Assembly: GCA_964594985.1 (NCBI GenBank)
Contig: CAZQNQ010000001.1
Location: 124,001-188,000 of the forward strand
Direction: 5' to 3'
Length of the DNA: 64,000 bases
Source: JADLHS01 sp964594985
GTDB taxonomy: Bacteria; Verrucomicrobiota; Verrucomicrobiia; Limisphaerales; JADLHS01
Under the pieces are notes generated by a model. That model ran no database searches. It was not told the DNA's origin and was given only the letters and a program-made list of their open reading frames with translations. Below are positions 34,361 to 42,162 of this stretch, one piece after another. How positions within the stretch are numbered: the stretch's first letter is position 1; every line of letters starts with the position of its first letter. A program made the translations under genes and the position numbers.

Positions 34361-36799
34361 GTGAACAATCAGACCGACCAGCAACTGCTGCGCGCCTACG
34401 CCACACGCCGCTCCGAAACGGCGTTCACCGAGTTGGTGCGACGGCACGTTGACCTCGTTTACTCCGCCGCCTTGCGGATGCTCTGCGACGCCCACCTCGC
34501 CCAAGACGTGACGCAGACGACATTCGTTGCCCTGGCACAGAACACAAATCAACTCACCGATCGCGCCGTCTTGTCCAGCTGGCTGCATCGCACCGCGCAA
34601 AACCTCGCCAGCAAAACCGTCCGCACCGAGGTGCGCCGCCGCGCCCGCGAACAGGAGGCCGCCGCCATGAATGAACTGCTTTCCGCCGCACCCGATGCTT
34701 CGTGGGATGAAATCGCGCCACACCTCGACGCCGCGCTGGGTGAATTAAGCGAACCCGACCGCGATGCCCTGCTCCTCCGTTACTTTGAAAAGAAATCCGC
34801 GACCGAAATGGCCGCCCAACTTGGTGTGAGCGCGGAAGCCGCGCAGAAACGCGTGACTCGCGCCGTGGAACGCTTGCGCGAAAGCTTTGTCAAACGCGGC
34901 ATCACCGCCGGGGCGAGCGGACTGGCCGTCCTCATCTCTGCCAACGCCGTGCAAGCCGCGCCCGCAGGATTGGCGCTCACCATTTGCACCGCCGCCGCAT
35001 TGACCGGAACCACCCTCGCTACCACCGCAACTGTCACCGCCACCAAAGCCATCGCCATGACTGCACTTCAGAAAACCCTCGTCACCGCCACCATCGTCGC
35101 ACTGGCCGGAGCGGGAATTTACGCATCCTTCAAAGGTCGCCAGACGATTCATCCCGGGGAACCGATTCAGACGCAGCAACCGCAGCAAGCTGCTGTTGAA
35201 TCCAAACCGGATACATCAACGCCGGCAGTCATCCAGGAATTTCTGGCGGAAACCACGATGTTCACCTTGGATTCCCCGCCTGGCAGCGTGGCAATTCAGC
35301 CCGATGGGAAAATTCTTGTGGGATCGGTTTTGTTCGGCGCGTTTGTTGACGAACAAATCGGGCGGCTGGGATTGTACAACCGGATTGCCATGCGCTTGAA
35401 TCCCGATGGAAGTTTGGATCGAACCTTTCTCGGAGACGCAACTCGGAATGATTCTTCCTCCTTTGTGGCGCATCTGGAAGTCGCGGCAGACGGACGAATA
35501 CTTGTTACGGGGTCGTTCAACGCCGTTGAGGAAAACTCGCGTCCCGGCCTCGCGTTTCTCAAACCGGATGGGTCGCTTGACCAATCTTTCCAGCCGGGGC
35601 GGGATCGCACCAACGCGCCGGGACGAGGCTATGTGCCGAGCGGGGTTTATCCCGCCGCTATTTTGCCGAACGGTACCGTTGCCATTGTGACCGGCTCCCT
35701 CGAAGGTTCGCGCGCACCTTATCCCACAACCGTCTATCAACTGGATGCGACCGGTGATTGGATTGCTCCCACCAACAACTTGGTCGGTCAGGAATTTCTC
35801 CGCCCATCGGGGTTGATTCGGACCTTGGAAGAGCTTGGCTTCTGGGCGCGGCGCTCGGTGGATTGGACCCGGGCCACGCCGAATCCCTCCGCGCCGGTGG
35901 GCGAACTGGCTTTTGACCGTCGTCCAAGCGAACCCACCGCCTATGACGCGGCTAAAGTCTTCCGCGCGCTTTTTGAGGAAGTGCCGATGGAACTATGCCG
36001 TTACGCCGTGCGTTTGCCGACGGGTGGGGCCATTCTCGCGATTCGTGACAATGCCAGCCCGACTTCGCCGGGGCGGTTGATGCGGTTTGATCCAGATTGG
36101 AAACCCGATTTCAGTTTCACCAATCAATATGAAGCCGACCAGCGCAGTCGCATCACCCTTATCCGGCAGCCGGATGGCCGGTTGCTGGTGGGTGGCTTGG
36201 TGGGCCGCATCAATGGTCAGGACTGTTCCGGCGTGATGCGGCTGGAAGCGAACGGCCAGCTTGACCGGAGTTTCCGTTGCGCCATCACCAACGCTCCCGA
36301 AGGCCGCGTCATGAGTATGGCGCTTCAAGGCGACGGACGCATCGTGATCTGCGGCTTCTTCTCCGTCGTCAACGGCGTGGAAGTCCCGCATATCGCCAGA
36401 CTGAATCCAGACGGCTCGCTCGACACAACCTTTCATCCTCCGTTCATGACGCGGGAACAGTTTAATCGCGCGCGTTTCGGCAAACGCATCACCATGCCGG
36501 TGGCCCGGGCGAATTCAAATTCCGCAACACCAACCGATTCAGGGTCTGCTGCGTCCACTCAATCCGCAGCGACGCAAACCATCATCATTACTTCGTTGAA
36601 TTTCAGCGGTGATATGGCCCAGGTCTGGTTCACCGGCACGCCAAATCAGACCTACATTCTGCAAGCAAAAGACGCGCTGGAGCCCTTGGAATGGAGCAAC
36701 ATCAGCACAAATCGGACTTCGCCAGCCGGTGATGGCGTGTTGCGTGACTCGGATGCCAGTAAACATCCCCGACGCTTTTATCGTATCGCACAACCGTGA
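34361..36799 (+). CDS. ECF sigma factor fused to a membrane anchor and delta-60-repeat sensor domain
   Basis: An 812-residue fusion. Residues about 5-85 are sigma region 2 (FTELVRRHVDLVYSAALRML, DVTQTTFVALA) and about 125-178 are region 4 (DALLLRYFEKKSATEMAAQL then GVSAEAAQKRVTRAVERL). A small-residue-rich linker leads to a membrane helix at about 238-257 (QKTLVTATIVALAGAGIY). Outside, about 280-720, are repeats with the pattern QPDGKILVGS, LNPDGSLDRTF and LKPDGSLDQSF, typical of delta-60 propeller repeats. The end has LQAKDALEPLEWSN then RRFYRIAQP, the tail of secreted proteins here. The start is a GTG. A one-piece transmembrane transcription switch is inferred; release of the sigma part would need cleavage. 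Confidence 0.85.
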   Translation: MNNQTDQQLLRAYATRRSETAFTELVRRHVDLVYSAALRMLCDAHLAQDVTQTTFVALAQNTNQLTDRAVLSSWLHRTAQNLASKTVRTEVRRRAREQEAAAMNELLSAAPDASWDEIAPHLDAALGELSEPDRDALLLRYFEKKSATEMAAQLGVSAEAAQKRVTRAVERLRESFVKRGITAGASGLAVLISANAVQAAPAGLALTICTAAALTGTTLATTATVTATKAIAMTALQKTLVTATIVALAGAGIYASFKGRQTIHPGEPIQTQQPQQAAVESKPDTSTPAVIQEFLAETTMFTLDSPPGSVAIQPDGKILVGSVLFGAFVDEQIGRLGLYNRIAMRLNPDGSLDRTFLGDATRNDSSSFVAHLEVAADGRILVTGSFNAVEENSRPGLAFLKPDGSLDQSFQPGRDRTNAPGRGYVPSGVYPAAILPNGTVAIVTGSLEGSRAPYPTTVYQLDATGDWIAPTNNLVGQEFLRPSGLIRTLEELGFWARRSVDWTRATPNPSAPVGELAFDRRPSEPTAYDAAKVFRALFEEVPMELCRYAVRLPTGGAILAIRDNASPTSPGRLMRFDPDWKPDFSFTNQYEADQRSRITLIRQPDGRLLVGGLVGRINGQDCSGVMRLEANGQLDRSFRCAITNAPEGRVMSMALQGDGRIVICGFFSVVNGVEVPHIARLNPDGSLDTTFHPPFMTREQFNRARFGKRITMPVARANSNSATPTDSGSAASTQSAATQTIIITSLNFSGDMAQVWFTGTPNQTYILQAKDALEPLEWSNISTNRTSPAGDGVLRDSDASKHPRRFYRIAQP

Positions 36800-36920
36800 G
36801 CTAAAGATTGATCCTCTCCCGTAAAGCTCATAACTGCCCGCTACGTCACCCATGATGCTTGCCGCTATGGTTTCGCCGGCCGGGTCGGCGGCTTCACCTT
36901 CAACTCAAGCCGCAGCGCGA

Positions 36921-37094
36921 ACGTAGCGGTGGGCCTCCTAGCCCGCCGTAGAGCCGGGCTTCCCAGCCCGGCGGGAAAAACCGCACGCAGAACCAAGCGC
37001 GCGGAAAAACTCCCAGCGTCTCACCCCAGCCACCGTTCTTTCCGGGCGGCAGAGATGCCGCCCTCTACGTCAGGCAGGATGCCTGACGCTACAA
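36921..37094. repeat. Composite GCCGGGCTGGGAAGCCCGGC repeat, copy 1
   Basis: An ordered set of hairpins: gccgggcttcccagcccggc, a spacer with aaccgcacgcagaaccaagc, then gggcggcagagatgccgccc and gtcaggcaggatgcctgacg. The same order is at 37797-37970 and, inverted, at 53877-54050. The gap from 36800 to 37962 has no gene and is almost wholly such elements. Confidence 0.85.
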
Positions 37095-37199
37095 CGCCTG
37101 TCACCGTGCCTCTTGGACTGCGGGGGGCAGGCGTGGCGCGACACCGCTTTCGTGCGCCCAAAGTTTGATTTTAACCCGAAAGCCTCTCCTCCCTCCGAA

Positions 37200-37349
37200 A
37201 GCGCCAGCGGCGCGGCATATTTGTAGAAATCGCCCGCACCAAAATCACAAGCTCCGTAGGAGCGACATTTCGCCAGCCGGGTGCCGCTCCTACGGAGCTT
37301 GTGAATCAGCCTGGATACGTTTCTATAAACATGCCGCGCCGCTGGCGCT
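37200..37349. repeat. AGCGCCAGCGGCGC nested palindrome, copy 2
   Basis: Outer arms agcgccagcggcgcggcata and atgccgcgccgctggcgct, inner pair acaagctccgtaggagcg and gctcctacggagcttgtg. Directly followed by a partial composite repeat (37355); the same pair of elements occurs in reverse order and orientation at 53877-54198. Confidence 0.88.
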
Positions 37350-37354
37350 GTGGT

Positions 37355-37478
37355 CGTAGTGGCGGGCATCCGTGCCTGCCGTAGAGCCGTGGCTCTCCCA
37401 GCCCGGCGGAAAAGACCGCACGCAAAATCAAGCGCGTGGAATAATTTCAAACGTCTCTTGCCTTTCGCGGTTATCGGG
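37355..37478. repeat. Composite repeat, copy 2, interrupted
   Basis: Matches the first two thirds of the composite repeat up to acgtctcttgcctttcgcgg and then breaks where the AATCCCAACGGGATT element begins. The uninterrupted copy at 37797 shows what should follow, so the other element appears to have inserted here. Confidence 0.75.
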
Positions 37479-37484
37479 AAGGAG

Positions 37485-37712
37485 AATCCCAACGGGATTC
37501 CGGCCTCCAGCCCAAGGTTGCGACGCAGGAGCTACCTTGGGTCAGCGTCCCCAAAAATTCCCCAACCCCAACGGGGTTGCGGCCAATCCGTTCGCATTCG
37601 CGATGAACCACCAAAGACACAACCCCGTTGGGGTTGGGGATATTTCTCACGCATACCCAAGGTAGCTCGTGCCTCGCAACCCTGGGCTTTGGGACTCAAT
37701 CCCGTTGGGATT
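37485..37712. repeat. AATCCCAACGGGATT nested palindrome
   Basis: Outer ends aatcccaacgggattc and aatcccgttgggatt, a middle pair agctaccttgggt and acccaaggtagct, and an inner pair ccccaaccccaacggggttg and caaccccgttggggttgggg. Nearly the whole 228 bp can fold into one long imperfect hairpin. Confidence 0.88.
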
Positions 37713-37796
37713 GTTCTTACGCCTTCGGCACGGGCGCAGGCGTTGGTTGCTTCACCTTCAACTCGATGTGCCGATCGTGGAGTTGTTTCGGCTCGA

Positions 37797-37970
37797 CGGT
37801 AGCGGCGGGCCTCTCTGCCTGCCGTAGAGCCGGCTTCCCAGCCCGGCGGGAAAAACCGCACGCAAAATCAAGCGCGTGGAATAATTTCAAACGTCTCTTG
37901 CCTTTCGCGGTTTTTCCGGGCGGCAGAGATGCCGCCCTCCACGTCAGGCAGGATGCCTGACGCTACAACA
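37797..37970. repeat. Composite repeat, copy 3, reaching into purD
   Basis: Same modules as the copy at 36921, ending gtcaggcaggatgcctgacgctacaac. The final cta is read on the minus strand as the TAG stop codon of purD, so the repeat border coincides with the end of that gene. Confidence 0.85.
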
Positions 37971-39255
37971 TCGCCTTCGCCGCGATGTCGCGACGGAAGT
38001 GTGCCCCTTCAAACTGGATCGTCTCCACAGCGGCGTAGGCGGCGGCTTGGGCGGCGCGCAAATCTTTGCCGAGCGCGGTCACACCGAGGACGCGGCCGCC
38101 ATTCGTCACGACCTGGCCATCCTTCAATGCCGTGCCGGCGTGGAAAACTTTCGTGTGCGGTAATTTATTCGCGGCCTCCAAGCCGGTGATGACTTTCCCC
38201 TTCGGATAATTACCCGGATACCCACCGCTGGCCATGATGATGCACACGCTCGTGAGCGGACTCCATTTCAACTCGTGCTTCGCCAATGTGCCGCTCGCGC
38301 TGGCGTCGAGCAACTCGACGAGGTCGTTTTCCAGCCGGGTGAGATAAACCTGTGTCTCGGGATCGCCGAAGCGCGCGTTGAACTCCAGAATTTTCGGTCC
38401 ATTCTTCGTGAGCATCACGCCGGGATACAGCAGGCCGCGATAATCAATCCCCTCCGCCACACAGCCGCGCATGAAGGGCTCGAGCACTTTGTTGGCAACG
38501 TCGGTGAGTTGCGCATCCGTCAAAAACGGCGTGGGCGAATATGTGCCCATGCCGCCGGTGTTCAAGCCAAGATCACCGTCGAGAGCCCGCTTGTGATCCT
38601 GTGACGTGGGGAAAATCTTCGCGGTCGTGCCGTCGCACAGCGCGTGCAGGGAAACCTCGATGCCTTCGAGAAATTCCTGAATGACCACCCGCGCGCCCGC
38701 CGCGCCGAAAGCCTTGCTGACCATGATTTCGTCCACCGCCTTCTCGGCTTCGGCTTGGTTGGCACAGATCAACACGCCTTTGCCGAGCGCGAGGCCGTCG
38801 GCTTTCACCACGCACTTACCGCCAAGCGTGGCTGTAAATCTCTTCGCCGCCACCGCATCATCGAACGTTCCCGCCGCCGCCGTGGGGATGCCGTATTTCT
38901 CCATGAACTTTTGGGAGAAAACTTTCGACGCCTCGAACTGCGACGCCTTTTGATTCACGCCCCAAATCTTCAGGCCGTGCTGCTGGAACAAGTCCACGAT
39001 GCCGAGCGCGAGCGGGTTGTCCGGTCCGACGACGGTGAAATCCACGCGCTTCTCCTGCGCGAAGGCGAGCAGCTTGGGCAAATCCTCCGCGCCGATGTTC
39101 ACGCATCCGATTGGCTGCTCTGTTTGCTCCGTTCGCTCCTGTTGAATCCCCGCATTGCCCGGCGCGCACCACAGCTTGGTGACGTGCGGTGATTGCGCGA
39201 GTTTCCAGACGAGGGCGTGTTCGCGTCCGCCCGAACCGATGACCAGGATCTTCAT
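37963..39255 (-). CDS. purD: Phosphoribosylamine-glycine ligase
   Basis: GAR synthetase, the second step of purine synthesis, an ATP-grasp enzyme. The ATG at 39255 gives 430 residues starting MKILVIGSGGREHALVWKLA, the family N terminus. ATP-grasp features include VVKADGLALGKGVLI, the glycine-rich GGMGTYSPTPF and the metal-binding ILEFNARFGDPETQ. Residues about 38-50 (QQERTEQTEQPIG) are extra compared with the family and are encoded by repeated GCTC/GTT words. The stop codon lies within a repeat, so the last residues may differ from the ancestral end. It stands alone, not in a purine operon. Confidence 0.94.
   Translation of the reverse strand: MKILVIGSGGREHALVWKLAQSPHVTKLWCAPGNAGIQQERTEQTEQPIGCVNIGAEDLPKLLAFAQEKRVDFTVVGPDNPLALGIVDLFQQHGLKIWGVNQKASQFEASKVFSQKFMEKYGIPTAAAGTFDDAVAAKRFTATLGGKCVVKADGLALGKGVLICANQAEAEKAVDEIMVSKAFGAAGARVVIQEFLEGIEVSLHALCDGTTAKIFPTSQDHKRALDGDLGLNTGGMGTYSPTPFLTDAQLTDVANKVLEPFMRGCVAEGIDYRGLLYPGVMLTKNGPKILEFNARFGDPETQVYLTRLENDLVELLDASASGTLAKHELKWSPLTSVCIIMASGGYPGNYPKGKVITGLEAANKLPHTKVFHAGTALKDGQVVTNGGRVLGVTALGKDLRAAQAAAYAAVETIQFEGAHFRRDIAAKAML
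39108..39146. repeat. Word repeat inside purD
   Basis: gctgctctgtttgctccgtt followed by cgctcctgttga repeats the words gctc and tgtt. It encodes about 12 residues rich in Gln, Glu and Thr between GNAGI and CVNIGAEDL, where the family has only a few residues. Confidence 0.65.
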
Positions 39256-39570
39256 TGCGGCGCAGATTGAAGCAGTCGCCCGCCCGGAGTTCAAGACAGG
39301 GGCGCGGCGACGATGAGATTTTTTGTCCCGGCCACCGCAAAATGGCTTGTTTTGGTGGGACCACTCCCGTCATGCGGAACGCAGCGGCAGACCGACGTGA
39401 GGTTTGCTAAAGCACTTCAACAAATTCAAGGCACGCTCGATGTCGTGGCCCCGGTCATCTTCGCCCGGGAAAAGAAATACCTGACGCTGGTCATCGAACG
39501 GACGTAAGCCTCCGTGGAGGGCTGCAGCAGTTCAAGACACTGGTGCGTTGGCCTATGACTCACGAATTGC

Positions 39571-39693
39571 GCGGAGCGTCTGGAGTGCGCCGGCTTTAGC
39601 GGCGCTTTCGGGCGGGCGGAGGATTCGGAACAATGGATGATCTTCGTGCGGACGGAAAGCGGTGCTGAAGGCACCGCAGTCCAGACGCTCCGC
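39571..39693. repeat. GCGGAGCGTCTGGA inverted repeat
   Basis: gcggagcgtctggagtgc at the left is answered by gcagtccagacgctccgc at the right, with an inner pair gccggctttagcggc and gcggtgctgaaggcacc. It lies in the gene-free stretch 39256-40070. The 300 bases before it show no feature I can support. Confidence 0.78.
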
Positions 39694-39737
39694 GAGTTTT
39701 GGGGCGTGCTGAAATAATAATGTCTGGGGCTTCAGCC

Positions 39738-39815
39738 AGCGCCGTAGGCGCGACATATTTGTAGAACCCGGCCAGCCCAAAATTCCAAGCCCCAGCGGGG
39801 CGGCATGCTGGTTCG
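39738..39815. repeat. AGCGCCAGCGGCGC family, partial copy
   Basis: agcgccgtaggcgcgacata and tttgtagaa match the left part of the nested palindrome; the right half is replaced by aagccccagcggggcggcat. Confidence 0.65.
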
Positions 39816-39835
39816 CCAGATTTGTGATGACGACC

Positions 39836-39996
39836 TCCCTCACCCCAGCCCTCTCCCCAAGGAGAGGGAGAATCATTCGCCGTGTTTGTGAAATGTCATG
39901 CGACGGGATTGGCCGGATGGTTTCCCGCCAACCAGAAAACTGCCGACGGCGACTCCTTCTCCCGGGGGAGAAGGCCGGGATGAGAGCGAGCGTTAA
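39836..39996. repeat. CTCACCCC repeat, diverged copy
   Basis: ccctcaccccagccctctcc at the left and ggagaaggccgggatgagag at the right form the inverted arms; the core differs from the MITE-like copies. Position between repeats and a small gene suggests a 3'-end role, unproven. Confidence 0.75.
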
Positions 39997-40070
39997 AATC
40001 AACTTTGCAGTTGGAACGCGGAGTTGGTCACGTCTGAGCGCAGCGAATGCGGAAAAAAGCGACGGCGGAT

Positions 40071-40310
40071 TCACGCCGCTTTCTTGGTCGCAATATCTTC
40101 GATGCTGGCGATGTGCAAAATCGAGCATCGCCGCGTGAGCGAAGCCAAGCCCTCTGTGTCCGGGTCTAAACCGATTTCCACGGAATCTCGCAGCACCCAC
40201 GCGGCGTCATGATTCGGAATATCGTAGGCTTCCCCGTTGGACATCTTGATTCGGAATGGCCGGAAAGGTTGCTGATCCAAGCGATCTTTGAGAATTTTTG
40301 CCGTAAACAT
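40071..40310 (-). CDS. Small conserved-looking hypothetical protein
   Basis: A 79-residue cytoplasmic protein starting MFTAKILKDRLDQQPFRPFR and continuing with MSNGEAYDIPNHDAAWVLRD. The pattern of 'PF-x-PF, NG-x-x-Y/H-x-I' is one I associate with short uncharacterised proteins of Verrucomicrobia and Planctomycetes; I cannot name a function. It lies 39 bases downstream of gltX on the same strand and could share its transcript. Confidence 0.65.
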   Translation of the reverse strand: MFTAKILKDRLDQQPFRPFRIKMSNGEAYDIPNHDAAWVLRDSVEIGLDPDTEGLASLTRRCSILHIASIEDIATKKAA

Positions 40311-40349
40311 GGCTTTTTTGTAATATCGCAGCCTAAGCTTGTCAAATCC

Positions 40350-41702
40350 TCACCCAATTTGGTCAAGCGCCTTCCAAACCCGCGCCAACACCTTCTCCTT
40401 CCCCAGCACTTCCAGCAGATGATAGAGGCTCGGGCCGTTGGGATTGCCGGTGACGGCCAGCCGCGTCGGATGGATGAGCACGCCCACCTTCACGCCGAGT
40501 TCGGTGGCGGTGGCCTTTAACGCGGCTTCAATGCTCGCGGCGTCAAAGGTCGCGAGTCTGCCAAAGGCATCGCGGACCTTTTCCACGCGCGGTTTGTTCT
40601 CGGGCACGAAACTTTTCTTCGCGGCTTCGGGGTCGTAGGCGATGTCGGCTTTGAAATAAAACCCGGCGTAGGTGGGCAATTCCGCGAAGGTCTTGATCTT
40701 GCCCCGGCACGTGTCCAGCGCGGCTTTGACGTAGGCCGTGTCGAACTGATTTGTGTCAACGCCCGCCTTGGCGAACGCGTGAACACCCAGTTCGTAAAAA
40801 CGGTCCGGCGCGAGATCGCGACAGTATTCGCCCTGCAACCAGGTGAGTTTCTCGAAATCAAACTTCGCGTTGTGTCGAAGAATCTGTGGCAGATCAAAGC
40901 GATCAACCACGTCGGCGAGCGACAGTTTTTCCGTGTTGTCTTTCGGCGACCAGCCGAGCAGGCAGAGATAATTGTTCACGGCCTCGGGGAGGAAACCTTC
41001 GTCGAGATACGTCGTGAGAGACGCGCCCCGGTCGCGTTTGCTCATCTTACTGCCGTCACCATTCAGGATGAGCGGAATGTGCGCATACTTCGGCGGCTCG
41101 ACGCCGAACGCGCGGAAGAGCGCGATGTGCTTGGCGGTGTTGCTCAAGTGATCTTCGCCCCGGATGACGTGCGTGATGCCCATCTCCAGATCGTCCACCA
41201 CGTTGACGAAGTGGAACACGGGTTGTCCGTCGCTGCGGACAAGCACCCAATCCGGGTCTTGCTCCTCGCGGTCGGTGAGCGGACGCACCACGTCGCCGAC
41301 GACCAGATCGGGGATCAGGATTGGTTCGCGCGTCATCTTGAACTTGATCGCGCCTTCGTGTTCATAGGCGAGGCCGCGCGACAACAAGGCTTCGACGCGA
41401 CGCTGATAGTTTTCCTTCCGCTGCGATTGGAAATACGGACCGCGATCGCCCTTGCAGGGGCCGGTGGCGTCGGCGGTGAGCGGACCTTCGTCCCAATTCA
41501 ACCCGAGCCAGCGCAAGCCTTGCAGGATGACCTCCACGGCTTCCTGGGAGTTGCGCGCCGCGTCGGTGTCTTCGATGCGCAGGACGAACGTGCCGCCGGT
41601 GTGGCGGGCGTAGAGCCAGTTGAACAAAGCGGTGCGGGCGCCGCCGATGTGCAGGTAGCCGGTGGGCGAGGGAGCAAAGCGAACGCGTGGTTTCATATCC
41701 AT
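40350..41702 (-). CDS. gltX: Glutamyl-tRNA synthetase
   Basis: Class I synthetase that charges tRNA-Glu (and in many bacteria tRNA-Gln). The 450-residue protein has the HIGH-type motif in RFAPSPTGYLHIGGARTALF (about 6-25) and the KMSKS-type motif in GDGSKMSKRDRGASL (about 243-257). VLRIEDTD and HVIRGEDHLSNT complete the catalytic core. Two ATGs lie two codons apart at the start; the upstream one at 41702 is used. A short extra loop (PLTADATGPCKGDRGPYFQS) may be a lineage feature. Length is near normal. Confidence 0.95.
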   Translation of the reverse strand: MDMKPRVRFAPSPTGYLHIGGARTALFNWLYARHTGGTFVLRIEDTDAARNSQEAVEVILQGLRWLGLNWDEGPLTADATGPCKGDRGPYFQSQRKENYQRRVEALLSRGLAYEHEGAIKFKMTREPILIPDLVVGDVVRPLTDREEQDPDWVLVRSDGQPVFHFVNVVDDLEMGITHVIRGEDHLSNTAKHIALFRAFGVEPPKYAHIPLILNGDGSKMSKRDRGASLTTYLDEGFLPEAVNNYLCLLGWSPKDNTEKLSLADVVDRFDLPQILRHNAKFDFEKLTWLQGEYCRDLAPDRFYELGVHAFAKAGVDTNQFDTAYVKAALDTCRGKIKTFAELPTYAGFYFKADIAYDPEAAKKSFVPENKPRVEKVRDAFGRLATFDAASIEAALKATATELGVKVGVLIHPTRLAVTGNPNGPSLYHLLEVLGKEKVLARVWKALDQIG

Positions 41703-41711
41703 TTAAGTTGA

Positions 41712-41836
41712 CCGTAGATTACGCAGATTACCGCAGATGAAAAAGCCCGAACTCAGTTTTCCGTGAATGCCACGAATTGCCGCGAGTGGGTTTCAATTGG
41801 CGCTAATTCGCGAAATTCGCGTAAAGCCTCTGAAGG
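41712..41836. repeat. Word repeats upstream of gltX
   Basis: gattacgcagattaccgcag and the complementary-sense words gaatgccacgaattgccgcg and ctaattcgcgaaattcgcgt. They fill most of the gap between gltX and tRNA-Ser where the gltX promoter should be. Confidence 0.6.
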
Positions 41837-41906
41837 CTCAATGGAGCTGACACTGAGAAAAAGATTGCCCGAAGCCGCATAAAGATTCACAGTTTCGGCG
41901 TTCGGT

Positions 41907-41994
41907 GGAGAGATGGCTGAGTGGTTTAAGGCACACGCCTGGAAAGCGTGCGTAGGTAACACTACCGTGAGTTCAAATCTCACTCTCTCCGCCA
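41907..41994 (+). tRNA. tRNA-Ser (GGA)
   Basis: An 88-nt type II tRNA with encoded CCA. The acceptor ggagaga pairs with tctctcc, the D arm has ggctgagtggtttaaggc, and the anticodon stem cacgc/gcgtg closes a loop ctggaaa with anticodon GGA. A long variable arm (gtaggtaacactac) is typical of serine tRNAs. The T arm is gtgag-ttcaaat-ctcac. The discriminator is G, as expected for serine. Confidence 0.96.
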
Positions 41995-42007
41995 CTTTCT
42001 TTTTGCT

Positions 42008-42096
42008 CTCTCTTAATCTTACTCTTTTTCTTAATCCTAATCTTTGGCGTCACGCGGGCAGATCAAGATTAAGAGTAGGATTAAGATCAAGAACCC
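42008..42096. repeat. Inverted word repeat (TCTTAATC / GATTAAGA) after tRNA-Ser
   Basis: tcttaatcttactctttttc and ttaatcctaatctt are matched by aagattaagagtaggattaa and gatcaaga in the complementary sense around a GC-rich loop. It begins 14 bases after the tRNA and could form a long hairpin at its 3' end. Confidence 0.75.
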
Positions 42097-42162
42097 AACC
42101 CTCCCGCTTCACATATCCGTGTCTGGGCTTGGCTGCGCTTGACCCCACGCCAGCGGGCCAAC

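Noticed and set aside
39313..39507. 64-codon plus-strand frame after purD
   Set aside because: No motif and no start context, and it runs into a repeat-rich region.
40350..41702. Repeat insertion in gltX near PLTADATGPCKG
   Set aside because: Only a slight loop extension and no clear DNA repeat; could be a lineage feature.
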